A stretch of 36,577 bases of DNA from Marinilabilia sp. GTDB lineage: Bacteria; Bacteroidota; Bacteroidia; Bacteroidales; Marinilabiliaceae. A program made the translations under genes and the position numbers. Below the pieces are notes generated by a model. The model did not search any database. It was given only the letters and a program-made list of their open reading frames with translations, and was not told the DNA's origin. Location of the stretch: assembly GCF_016278715.1 (NCBI RefSeq), contig NZ_JADQBH010000239.1:1-36577 (forward strand), written 5' to 3'. This document shows positions 16,131 through 24,299 of the stretch, piece after piece. The first letter of the stretch is position 1; every line of letters starts with the position of its first letter.

Positions 16131-16553
16131 ACTTGAAAATTCAAGATAGTGAAAAATAAAACTTATTTTCCAAATTTGTGAGTCTTCTTAACTATTTTTA
16201 TTCAGTATGCGTAATGCAGTGAAAGTATCTTCCCGTTGTCTTTTTTTTCTAAGCTTGTTGTTTCTGGTAAAATGACTAATGGTTTGAAATAATTTCTGCT
16301 AAAATAAACAAATATTTAGGAACCAGAATACCTAAAAATGAATTTAGCCGATATTCTTGTTTTATGCCAAATATTGGTTGTTATCTATGTCGCAATATCG
16401 GTTTTTGTATGGTTGGATTTGGATATTAGCTGGTGAGTGGATAGGCTAACCATCTGAGGAATAAATGAGTAATTTCATCTCTATGAAGGAGGAATTCCGG
16501 GCAAGTATCCTCCATGTCACCCCATGCTTTTTGCTCTATGCGAGTACTCCTCC
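16131..16553. other. Intergenic region between cyd operon and LytTR regulator
   Basis: 423 bases; the cyd promoter (minus strand) should be here and the LytTR gene ends on its right. I found the CTTGAA/TTCAAG inverted repeat at 16132-16145 but no exact TTTG / TAnnTTTG pair. A 32-codon plus-strand ORF at 16338-16436 encodes a hydrophobic peptide (start MNLADILVL) but has no other support. No terminator for the LytTR gene is obvious. Confidence 0.5.
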
Positions 16554-17312
16554 TTAAAAATTAAGGGTTTCCTTTAGTTTTCGGTAGCCTGTTCTGCTGA
16601 TTTTTAGTCGTTGACCTTCATTCATGATGGCCACATAAGTGTCTTTGTCATAGGGCTCCAGCCTCTCTACGAAGGTTACATTGACAAGATAAGAGCGATG
16701 AATCCTAACAAACTGGGCTGGATTTAGGTGGGTTTCATAAAACTTCATTGTCTGAGCTTTAAGATGCCTTGAATGGTCGGCATAGATCATGACATAATCT
16801 TCGCTGGCTTCTATGTAGCGGATTTTTCCTACGGGGATGACATGCATTTTGTTCCCGGTTTTCACAACCACTCTTTCAAGTAATGACAGAGTTTCATCAG
16901 AGTGGGCTTCAACCAGCTTTTTTGTATCTGTTTTTTCTCCTTTTCTGAGTTGTTCCATGACTTTTTCCATGGCCTGATTGAAGCGTGATTGTGAATAAGG
17001 CTTGAGCAGGTAATCGACAGCGCTCATTTCAAAAGCTTTTAGAGCATACTGGTCATAGGCGGTGGAGAACACCACAACCGGGGCATCGTCTAAAACTTCC
17101 AATAGTTCCAGCCCCGAAACTTTAGGCATCTGAACATCCAGAAAGATAAGGTCAGGGTTTTGTTCCTGGATGGCTTTAATGGCCTCAAACCCATTGCTGC
17201 ATTCGCCCACTATTTCAATGGAGGGGTGGTGAGACAGAAAAGAACGAACAACAGCTCTGGCCGGAGGCTCGTCATCTATTATGAGAGCGGTAAAGTTTGA
17301 TTGTTGTGTCAT
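16554..17312 (-). CDS. LytTR-family response regulator
   Basis: 252 residues: a receiver domain (about 7-125) with acidic pocket IIDDE, phospho-acceptor Asp59 in LDVQMP, Thr/Ser in FSTAYD and Lys in LLKPYS, then a LytTR DNA-binding domain (about 148-250) with IRYIEASEDYV and FVRIHRSYLVN. It acts as a cytoplasmic transcription regulator with the upstream kinase, and its start overlaps the kinase stop by ATGA (17309-17312). Its targets are unknown. In the LytSR/YehUT type the regulator often controls envelope genes, and the LiaF-like gene ahead of it supports an envelope-stress role (inference). Confidence 0.92.
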   Translation of the reverse strand: MTQQSNFTALIIDDEPPARAVVRSFLSHHPSIEIVGECSNGFEAIKAIQEQNPDLIFLDVQMPKVSGLELLEVLDDAPVVVFSTAYDQYALKAFEMSAVDYLLKPYSQSRFNQAMEKVMEQLRKGEKTDTKKLVEAHSDETLSLLERVVVKTGNKMHVIPVGKIRYIEASEDYVMIYADHSRHLKAQTMKFYETHLNPAQFVRIHRSYLVNVTFVERLEPYDKDTYVAIMNEGQRLKISRTGYRKLKETLNF

Positions 17313-18382
17313 TTTTTTGGAGGTTTTGGGATGCTTATTTTAATTTCAAAAGTATTGTTTTCTCTTTTAATAGTCATTAGGTCAGTGCGATTGTAGAAAA
17401 GGAGAAGCTTGTTTTGGATGTTTTCCAGGCCAACACCTTCACCTTTAACGGGTGTACTATCAGGGTCGAAATTATTGGATACCGAAATCTCCAATTTGTT
17501 GTGACTTGCTTTGCAATGGGTTTTTATGAATACCGGCTCAATGCTTTCGTACAATCCGTGCTTGATGGCATTTTCATAAAGTGGTTGAAGCAACATTGCC
17601 GGAACAGGCATTTCAGCGCAATCTGGCTGGATACTAAAATCGCAATTCAGTCGATCTCCAAATCTTACTTTCTCAATTTCGAGATAGCGCTGAATGTTTT
17701 TAATCTCTTCTTTGAGAGGAAGTAATGTCTCTTCCTTCTTTTTTAGTGAGTATCTTAGAAAGTCCGAAAGCAGGGTCAGCATCTCTCTTGCTCCTTCGGG
17801 ATCGGAAATGGTAAGTGAACTGATGGAGTTCAGACTGTTGAATAGAAAATGAGGATTAAGCTGGGCTTTTAGTGCTTTAAGTTCAGCTTCTTTTAACATC
17901 TTCTTGAGTTGTTCCTCTCTGGTGTTTTTTTCTTCCAGATGTTTGTAGAAACTGATGAAGTGATACATGGAAATGAGGAGGACAATCAGCAATCCTCCAA
18001 AGGCTGCTCTCATGGGAAGGCTTGCCCGGGCGAAATCGATGTAATCAGTACTCTGAATTAATAATTGAGAAGTAATAAAGAAGGAAGCACCCAGCCAGAT
18101 GGTCACGGTTACCAGTCCGGTGGCAATATTATGGAAAGCATGGTAGATAAAGGATTTTTTAGTGAAATCACTCGGGGCACAGTCTTCGGGATAGGCAAGA
18201 GGAAAATAAAGGGCGACCGACAAAATCATGAAAACCCCATTGTAAATGAAGGCATCAACGGCTGCCTGATTAAAAGGGAGGTATTCGTAAAAAAGAAAAA
18301 GGGTGTGCCCCAAAAAAAGCGTTATCCAGCCGGCCATAAAGCCATAAAACAATCTTTTTTGGGCCAGTACGGGATGTAACAT
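17309..18382 (-). CDS. LytS/YehU-type sensor histidine kinase
   Basis: 357 residues. Four hydrophobic spans occupy about 12-32, 43-63, 84-108 and 125-147; a short coiled linker follows (EEKNTREEQLKKMLKEAELKALKAQ). Then comes the His_kinase domain with His178 in LNPHFLFNSLN and an ATP-binding domain with YENAIKHG and GEGVGLENIQNKL. This is the transmembrane, PAS-less LytS-type kinase common in Bacteroidetes. It lies 11 bases after the LiaF-like gene and overlaps the regulator gene. No large extracellular sensor domain is visible, so sensing may occur within the membrane or through the LiaF-like partner. Confidence 0.92.
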   Translation of the reverse strand: MLHPVLAQKRLFYGFMAGWITLFLGHTLFLFYEYLPFNQAAVDAFIYNGVFMILSVALYFPLAYPEDCAPSDFTKKSFIYHAFHNIATGLVTVTIWLGASFFITSQLLIQSTDYIDFARASLPMRAAFGGLLIVLLISMYHFISFYKHLEEKNTREEQLKKMLKEAELKALKAQLNPHFLFNSLNSISSLTISDPEGAREMLTLLSDFLRYSLKKKEETLLPLKEEIKNIQRYLEIEKVRFGDRLNCDFSIQPDCAEMPVPAMLLQPLYENAIKHGLYESIEPVFIKTHCKASHNKLEISVSNNFDPDSTPVKGEGVGLENIQNKLLLFYNRTDLMTIKRENNTFEIKISIPKPPKK

Positions 18383-18393
18383 AAATTTTGTGG

Positions 18394-19113
18394 TTAGAAG
18401 TTGGTGATTTCGCCGCCTCCAAAAATGGTCATTCCTGTTATGGTAAGTGTGTTTTTGGAAGGGCCATTGTTGTTCAGGTAAACTCTTTTGTCTGCAAATC
18501 CACCCAGAATACTTGTCACTTCAATTTTAACATTCCAGTCACGTGGAACCACCATCTTGCTACCTCCGAAAATGTTTACGAGCTCAATGACGGCGCCGTC
18601 TGGCGATAGTTTGCAGTTATTGAAATAAAGTTCGCTGCCCCCGAAAATGGAAGTAATCTCGCCACCCGAGAAGTTTTCCGACTCTACCCGTTTGATGTTT
18701 CCGCTGAAAATGGCTACTTCGTCAATCATATCTTCAGGATGTCCTTTGATTTTGCGGGGTGTGGCCACGGACTTATTTTTTTTATGACTATTAATGAAAA
18801 GCAGACCGGCAAGAATTAGAAGGATTGGCCAGTAATTTTTTAATTCTTCAGACCTGAAGGAGGGGAGAATGTCGGGTAAAGCAAAAAAGGCCCATATAGA
18901 AGTAAATATTAATACGGGAATATATTTCTTTTTGAACAGGTTGATGATGGCAATGATTAGAAAAATAGTGGGCCATCTGAAAATTACGTCCCAAACGGGT
19001 TGAGGGATGAATCCCAGATTACCGGCGAGTAAAACGATACCGATGATGATAAGACCGGCTCCTGCAAGCGAATGACTGCGGCTTGTGTTTTCTGTTTCAA
19101 GTTTTGGTTCCAT
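18394..19113 (-). CDS. LiaF-like / DUF5668 membrane protein
   Basis: 239 residues. Four spans lie in about 15-110 (AGLIIIGIVLLAGNLGFI is the first, then WPTIFLIIAIINLF and further two). The soluble C-terminal part has repeated beta-helix strands marked by SIFGGSELYF, NIFGGSKMVVP, SILGGFADKR and TIFGGGEITNF. This resembles LiaF / cell-wall-active antibiotic response proteins. In Firmicutes LiaF restrains the LiaS kinase; here it is directly followed by a kinase and regulator, so a similar control role is plausible (inference). Confidence 0.8.
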   Translation of the reverse strand: MEPKLETENTSRSHSLAGAGLIIIGIVLLAGNLGFIPQPVWDVIFRWPTIFLIIAIINLFKKKYIPVLIFTSIWAFFALPDILPSFRSEELKNYWPILLILAGLLFINSHKKNKSVATPRKIKGHPEDMIDEVAIFSGNIKRVESENFSGGEITSIFGGSELYFNNCKLSPDGAVIELVNIFGGSKMVVPRDWNVKIEVTSILGGFADKRVYLNNNGPSKNTLTITGMTIFGGGEITNF

Positions 19114-19237
19114 AATGGAATGATTTGATTAGCAGATTATTTTTTTATAGATTTTTCTTATGTTCTTCTGATCTGCGATAGTCCGTTAAGTTTATTATAA
19201 GAAGCTATCAGATATCTGTATATGCTCAAAAGTCAAT

Positions 19238-19263
19238 GGGATTAAAACAAAAGTATTAATCCC
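19238..19263. promoter_or_regulatory. Inverted repeat overlapping a possible minus-strand -7 element
   Basis: GGGATTAA (19238-19245) and TTAATCCC (19256-19263) are perfect inverted arms. The 10-base centre largely coincides with minus-strand TACTTTTG, a TAnnTTTG match, about 135 bases before the LiaF-like gene. An operator over the promoter of the liaF-kinase-regulator operon is possible; the -33 element is not clear. Confidence 0.35.
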
Positions 19264-19559
19264 GAAGCTTTGGGATTCGATTTGTCTAACCTCTAAACTT
19301 TTTAAAGCTAACGGTAATTGGGGTTTAAACTTCAAACCAAAAGTAATATCATTTTTAATGATATAAGAGGGTTAATCGGTAAAAGGGTGATTAAATCCTG
19401 TGAGTTGCGATTTTTTTACGGTGGAGCTCCTGGTAGGATTAAAAAAGACTGTTGCTTTTACACGGGTATCGAAACATCTCTTCTTTGTTAAATTCTTCAC
19501 ACACTTTATTAAAAAAGAATAACAAAAAAGGAGTAATTGTTACATTTCACTGTAAAAAA

Positions 19560-19590
19560 TTTGAAAAGCGTAATTAAAATCGTAATTTTG
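19560..19590 (+). promoter_or_regulatory. gltB promoter
   Basis: TTTG at 19560-19563, a 19-base spacer, then TAATTTTG at 19583-19590 followed by C. This is an exact match to the Bacteroidetes housekeeping promoter consensus (TTTG, about 19 bases, TAnnTTTG). Transcription would start near 19595, giving a leader of about 110 bases before gltB. Confidence 0.75.
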
Positions 19591-19706
19591 CTTTCGGTTA
19601 TTAAGCTTAGGGTGTTTGCCAGTAATAAAAGTATTAATATTGGATGATGGGCAGGCATTTAAGTCCTCCAATATTTTGTTTTATCTCCTTCTAAAAGATT
19701 TTCAGT

Positions 19707-22700
19707 ATGCAGCAACGTTTTCCCAAGGTTCAGGGGCTGTACGATCCGGCCAATGAACATGACAATTGTGGAATAGGATTTGTCGCGCATATCAAAGGAA
19801 AACCATCTAATGATATTGTGCGAAAGGGGTTGGAAGTCCTTGTGAATATGACCCACCGAGGGGCCGAGAGTTCCGACAATAAATCGGGCGACGGGGCCGG
19901 CATTCTGATGCAGGTTCCACACGACTATTTCAATACTTTCGAATTTGATCTTCCTGCCCCCGGGCATTACGGAACAGGCCTGATTTTTCTACCGGGCGAT
20001 CCCGATGAAGCCAAAGGTTGCCTGGAGATTTTAAATAAGAATATGGTTGATGAGGGACTTGAGCTCATCGGTTATAGAGATGTACCGGTAAATTCGGATG
20101 CCATTGGAGAGATTGCCCGGAGTAGCGAGCCGGTGATTCGTCAGGTGTTTGTAACGGGCAACTTTGAGGAGCAGGATGCATTGGAAAGAAAGTTGTTTTT
20201 GGTCAGAAAAATGACCGAGAATGCTGTTCGTGAATCAAAAATATCCTCAAAGGAGGGCTTTTACATTGTAAGTCTTTCCACCAAAGTATTTATTTATAAG
20301 GGAATGCTTACTCCTGCTCAGTTGGGTGAGTATTTTTCAGATTTACAAAATCCTAAAATTGCGAGTGCCATTGCTTTAGTGCACTCACGCTTTAGTACCA
20401 ATACATTCCCTACCTGGGATTTGGCACAACCCTTCAGAATTCTGGCTCACAACGGTGAAATTAATACCATTAAAGGGAACCGACTGTGGATGCAGGCTCG
20501 TGAGGGCCTGTTGGAATCGGATATGTTTGGAGATGATTTGAAAAAGCTCTTCCCTGTTATTGAAAAAGGGAAAAGTGATTCTGCTTCACTTGACAATGTG
20601 CTGGAGTTCTTATTCCTAACAGGACGCACACTTCCGCATGCACTTACGATGCTTATTCCGGAATCCTGGAATGCTAAAAACCCGATTCCTCCAAGTCTCA
20701 AAGCTTACTACGAATATCATAGCACTATAATGGAGCCCTGGGATGGGCCTGCGTCAATTGTTTTCTCGGATGGACGATACATTGGTGGAACACTGGACAG
20801 AAATGGATTGCGTCCGTCAAGATATGTGATTACTGATGACGATCTTATAGTGATGGGCTCTGAGGTTGGCGTACAGACATTCCCTGCTGAAAAGATTGTC
20901 TCCAAAGGACGTCTTAAACCCGGGAAACTGTTACTGGTAGATACCCAGTTGGGAATTATGATTCCTGATGAGGAAATCAAATCTCAGCTTTCAATGCGTC
21001 ATCCTTACGGAAACTGGTTGAAAGAGAACCGTATCAGTCTGAAAGATATTGAGGTTCGACAGCGGGTTTCTTCAGACCTTGGAGAAAATTACGATGTGTA
21101 TCTGAAAGCTTTCGGCTACAATAAGGAAGATGTGAATCTTATCATCAAACCCATGTCGGAAAGTGGTGTAGAACCCATTGGATCTATGGGGAATGATACC
21201 CCCATGTCCATCTTTTCAAACAAGCCTCAAAGATTGTTTAGTTACTTTCGGCAACATTTTGCTCAGGTAACCAATCCGGCCATTGACCCTATCCGCGAGG
21301 GACTGGTGATGGCGCTCACCAATTATATCGGGTCGGTGTCAAAAAATATTCTGGTCGAAAGTTATGAACATTGTCGATCTATTAAGTTTGCCAGTCCGAT
21401 TATTACCAATACGGACCTGGGGAAAATTAAGGATTTCCGTCGTGAAGAATTCTCTCATGTTACATTGCCGATGCTTTTTCCTGCATCCCAGGGAGGTGAA
21501 GGACTGAAGGTGGCTCTTGAGCAGATTTGTACCAATGCGGAGAAAGCTGTTGATGAGGGGAATAACTATATTATCCTGAGTGACCGTGGGGTGAGCTTGG
21601 AAAATGCTGCTATTCCGTCACTTTTAGCAACTGCAGCGGTGCATCATCATCTGATTAAGGCCAAAAAGCGGATGCAGATTGGCTTGATAATCGAAACAGG
21701 AGAGGCTCGCGAGGTGATGCATTTTGCTTTGCTGCTGGGCTATGGGGCCAGTGTGATTAATCCTTATGTGTGTTTTGCTACCATTAATGAACTGGTAGAA
21801 CAGGAGAAAGTTGAAGGAAGCTATAGCGAAGCACGCGAAAAATATATCAAGGCAGTGGATAAGGGACTGATGAAGGTGCTTTCTAAAATGGGCATATCAA
21901 CCCTGCGAAGTTACCATGGTGCCCAGATTTTTGAGGCCATTGGTATATCCAATGAGGTGATTGAAAGATATTTTACCGGAACGGCCTCTCGTATTGGAGG
22001 TGTTGGCTTTGATGAGATCGCTAAAGAAGTGTTGGCATTTCATCAAAAAGCTTATGATGAGTTGTTGCCAAAAGGTCCGTTTGAGAGTGCAGGTGCATAT
22101 GCTTTCAGAAAGTATGGTGAGAAGCATGCCTGGAATCCCGAAACTATCGGACTCCTGCAGTGGGCAACAGCACGCAACGATTATGAAAAATATAAAGAGT
22201 ACAGCCGCAGGGTGGAGACGGATAACCGAAAACCCTTGTTTCTGAGAGGTTTTTTGAGACCCCGGAAAGGTAAGGCTATTAATATTAATGAGGTGGAGCC
22301 GGTCGAGGCAATACTGAAAAGATTTGTTACCGGGGCAATGAGTTATGGCTCTATCTCCAAAGAGGCCCATGAAGCGTTGGCTTATGCCATGAACGAAATT
22401 GGAGGTCGAAGCAATACCGGGGAAGGTGGCGAAGATTCCAAGCGTTTTAATTCGCCTGCCAGGAGTTCAATTAAACAGGTGGCCAGCGGACGGTTTGGCG
22501 TAACCAACAATTACCTGGTCAATGCTGATGAATTGCAGATAAAAGTGGCGCAGGGAGCGAAGCCCGGAGAAGGTGGGCAGTTGCCCGGCTATAAGGTTGA
22601 TAAGGTTATTGCAAAACTTCGTAACTCAACTCCCGGCATTACATTGATTTCGCCTCCTCCGCATCACGATATCTATTCTATCGAGGATCTGGCCCAGTTG

Positions 22701-24227
22701 ATTTTTGACCTTAAGAATGCCAACCCCCGTGCCAAAATCAGTGTGAAACTGGTATCGGAAACAGGTGTTGGTACAGTGGCAGCAGGGGTGGCCAAAGCCC
22801 ATGCCGACCTGATTGTTATTAGTGGTACAGAAGGCGGAACTGGAGCCAGTCCTGCCAGTTCTATAAAACATGCAGGACTCCCTGTTGAGCTGGGGCTCGC
22901 TGAGACTCAGCAAACGCTTGTATTAAACAACCTGAGGGGGCGTGTAAAATTGCAAACCGATGGTCAGCTGAAAACAGGGCACGATGTCGTGAAAATGGCT
23001 CTTCTGGGAGCCGAAGAATATGGGTTTGCCACTTCAAGCCTTATTGTACTTGGTTGCATTATGATGCGTAAATGTCACTTGAATACTTGTCCTGCAGGTA
23101 TTGCGACTCAGGATGAGGATTTAAGAAAACGGTTTATAGGAAAATACAGGAATCTGGTAAACTTCTTTACGTTTATTGCTACCGAAGTACGGGAAATTCT
23201 GGCTGAAATGGGCTATCGTTCAATGGAAGAAATCATTGGGCGAAGTGACTTGCTGGAACAAGACCCGGAGGTAGGTAACTGGAAAACCAAAGGCCTTGAT
23301 TTGTCGGGATTGCTCCATTTTCCGGAGGAAGGCCAGAAATATCCATTGCATAATACTACCGAACAGGATCATAAGATTGATTCAGTGCTCGACCGGAAGC
23401 TGATTGAGGAAGCCCATCCGGCAATCCAGAATGGCTCACGTGTGTGGATGTCTTATCCGCTCAATAATACCGACCGGGCCGTAGGAGCTATGTTGTCGGG
23501 CGAAGTTTCCAAAGCCTATGGAGAAGAGGGGCTGCCCAAGAATACCATCAACTGTTCTTTTGCCGGGTCAGCCGGGCAGAGTTTTGGTGCTTTTCTGGTA
23601 AATGGGGTGAGTTTCCGACTGGAAGGGGATGCCAACGATTACCTCGGGAAGGGACTTTCGGGAGGTAAAATTGTCGTGGTGCCGCCAACGGGACATAGGT
23701 TTAAGCCTGAAGAGAATATTATTATTGGCAACACTGTGTTGTATGGTGCAACCAGTGGTCATTTGTATGTCCACGGAATAGCGGGTGAGCGATTTGCCGT
23801 TCGGAATTCAGGAGCCAATGCTGTGGTGGAAGGTACCGGTGACCACTGTTGTGAATACATGACAGGAGGGCGTGTCGTGGTAATTGGGCCTACCGGGCGA
23901 AATTTTGCAGCCGGGATGAGTGGTGGTATCGCGTATGTGCTGGATGAATCAGGGAATTTTGATTTTTACTGCAATAAAGGCCTGGTTGATTTACTGCCTG
24001 TGCAGGACTTTAGCGATATTCAGGAGTTGCAATTCCTGCTTCATAAACACCTGCTCCACACCAACAGTGAGAAGGCACGACATGTGCTTGTAAACTGGGA
24101 TAAATATCTGCCTAAGTTTTTGAAAGTGATTCCTTTCGAGTATAAAAAGGTGATGGAGCAGCAGAAAGTAGAAGACCTGGACAAAAAACTCAGGGAAACT
24201 GAAGACGCACCCCATTTGAGAGAGTAG
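19707..24227 (+). CDS. gltB: Glutamate synthase large (alpha) subunit
   Basis: 1506 residues, full length. It converts glutamine plus 2-oxoglutarate to two glutamates. Cys21 in NEHDNCGIGF is the likely N-terminal nucleophile after removal of a 20-residue propeptide. The glutaminase domain (about 21-420) is followed by the central domain, the FMN-binding synthase domain (TGAMSYGSIS, GRSNTGEGGED, GTEGGTGASP), the 3Fe-4S cysteines in CIMMRKCHLNTCP, and the C-terminal GXGXG beta-helix with repeated GG turns. A consensus promoter precedes it and gltD follows after 72 bases. Confidence 0.97.
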   Translation: MQQRFPKVQGLYDPANEHDNCGIGFVAHIKGKPSNDIVRKGLEVLVNMTHRGAESSDNKSGDGAGILMQVPHDYFNTFEFDLPAPGHYGTGLIFLPGDPDEAKGCLEILNKNMVDEGLELIGYRDVPVNSDAIGEIARSSEPVIRQVFVTGNFEEQDALERKLFLVRKMTENAVRESKISSKEGFYIVSLSTKVFIYKGMLTPAQLGEYFSDLQNPKIASAIALVHSRFSTNTFPTWDLAQPFRILAHNGEINTIKGNRLWMQAREGLLESDMFGDDLKKLFPVIEKGKSDSASLDNVLEFLFLTGRTLPHALTMLIPESWNAKNPIPPSLKAYYEYHSTIMEPWDGPASIVFSDGRYIGGTLDRNGLRPSRYVITDDDLIVMGSEVGVQTFPAEKIVSKGRLKPGKLLLVDTQLGIMIPDEEIKSQLSMRHPYGNWLKENRISLKDIEVRQRVSSDLGENYDVYLKAFGYNKEDVNLIIKPMSESGVEPIGSMGNDTPMSIFSNKPQRLFSYFRQHFAQVTNPAIDPIREGLVMALTNYIGSVSKNILVESYEHCRSIKFASPIITNTDLGKIKDFRREEFSHVTLPMLFPASQGGEGLKVALEQICTNAEKAVDEGNNYIILSDRGVSLENAAIPSLLATAAVHHHLIKAKKRMQIGLIIETGEAREVMHFALLLGYGASVINPYVCFATINELVEQEKVEGSYSEAREKYIKAVDKGLMKVLSKMGISTLRSYHGAQIFEAIGISNEVIERYFTGTASRIGGVGFDEIAKEVLAFHQKAYDELLPKGPFESAGAYAFRKYGEKHAWNPETIGLLQWATARNDYEKYKEYSRRVETDNRKPLFLRGFLRPRKGKAININEVEPVEAILKRFVTGAMSYGSISKEAHEALAYAMNEIGGRSNTGEGGEDSKRFNSPARSSIKQVASGRFGVTNNYLVNADELQIKVAQGAKPGEGGQLPGYKVDKVIAKLRNSTPGITLISPPPHHDIYSIEDLAQLIFDLKNANPRAKISVKLVSETGVGTVAAGVAKAHADLIVISGTEGGTGASPASSIKHAGLPVELGLAETQQTLVLNNLRGRVKLQTDGQLKTGHDVVKMALLGAEEYGFATSSLIVLGCIMMRKCHLNTCPAGIATQDEDLRKRFIGKYRNLVNFFTFIATEVREILAEMGYRSMEEIIGRSDLLEQDPEVGNWKTKGLDLSGLLHFPEEGQKYPLHNTTEQDHKIDSVLDRKLIEEAHPAIQNGSRVWMSYPLNNTDRAVGAMLSGEVSKAYGEEGLPKNTINCSFAGSAGQSFGAFLVNGVSFRLEGDANDYLGKGLSGGKIVVVPPTGHRFKPEENIIIGNTVLYGATSGHLYVHGIAGERFAVRNSGANAVVEGTGDHCCEYMTGGRVVVIGPTGRNFAAGMSGGIAYVLDESGNFDFYCNKGLVDLLPVQDFSDIQELQFLLHKHLLHTNSEKARHVLVNWDKYLPKFLKVIPFEYKKVMEQQKVEDLDKKLRETEDAPHLRE

Positions 24228-24247
24228 AAAAAGGATTATTAATAAAG

Positions 24248-24279
24248 ATTGTAGCGGTAGTTAATTTTTCCGCTGCTAT
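24248..24279 (+). repeat. Hairpin in the gltB-gltD gap
   Basis: GTAGCGG (24251-24257) pairs with CCGCTGC (24270-24276), allowing one G-U, and is extended by GAT/ATC after one mismatch. The 12-base loop is T-rich. It may adjust the relative level of gltB and gltD mRNA; there is no T-run after the stem, so it is not a clear terminator. Confidence 0.4.
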
Positions 24280-24299
24280 CTTCATAATAGATATTAACT

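Larger units (their letters stand above)
19114..19706. other. Divergent control region between the LiaF-like gene and gltB
   Basis: 593 bases with no gene. It holds the gltB promoter (19560-19590), an inverted repeat GGGATTAA / TTAATCCC (19238-19263) on the LiaF-like side with a minus-strand TACTTTTG inside it (19248-19255), and a second TACTTTTG at 19338-19345. It also holds AAAAGTATTAAT twice (19249-19260, 19627-19638) and a fragment resembling the intergenic repeat of 28617-28758 (ATAGTCCGTTA, 19178-19188). Confidence 0.55.

Noticed and set aside
16338-16436. 32-codon hydrophobic ORF (start MNLADILVL) upstream of the cyd operon
   Set aside because: It has no recognised family, promoter or operon context, and short hydrophobic frames arise by chance in AT-rich DNA.
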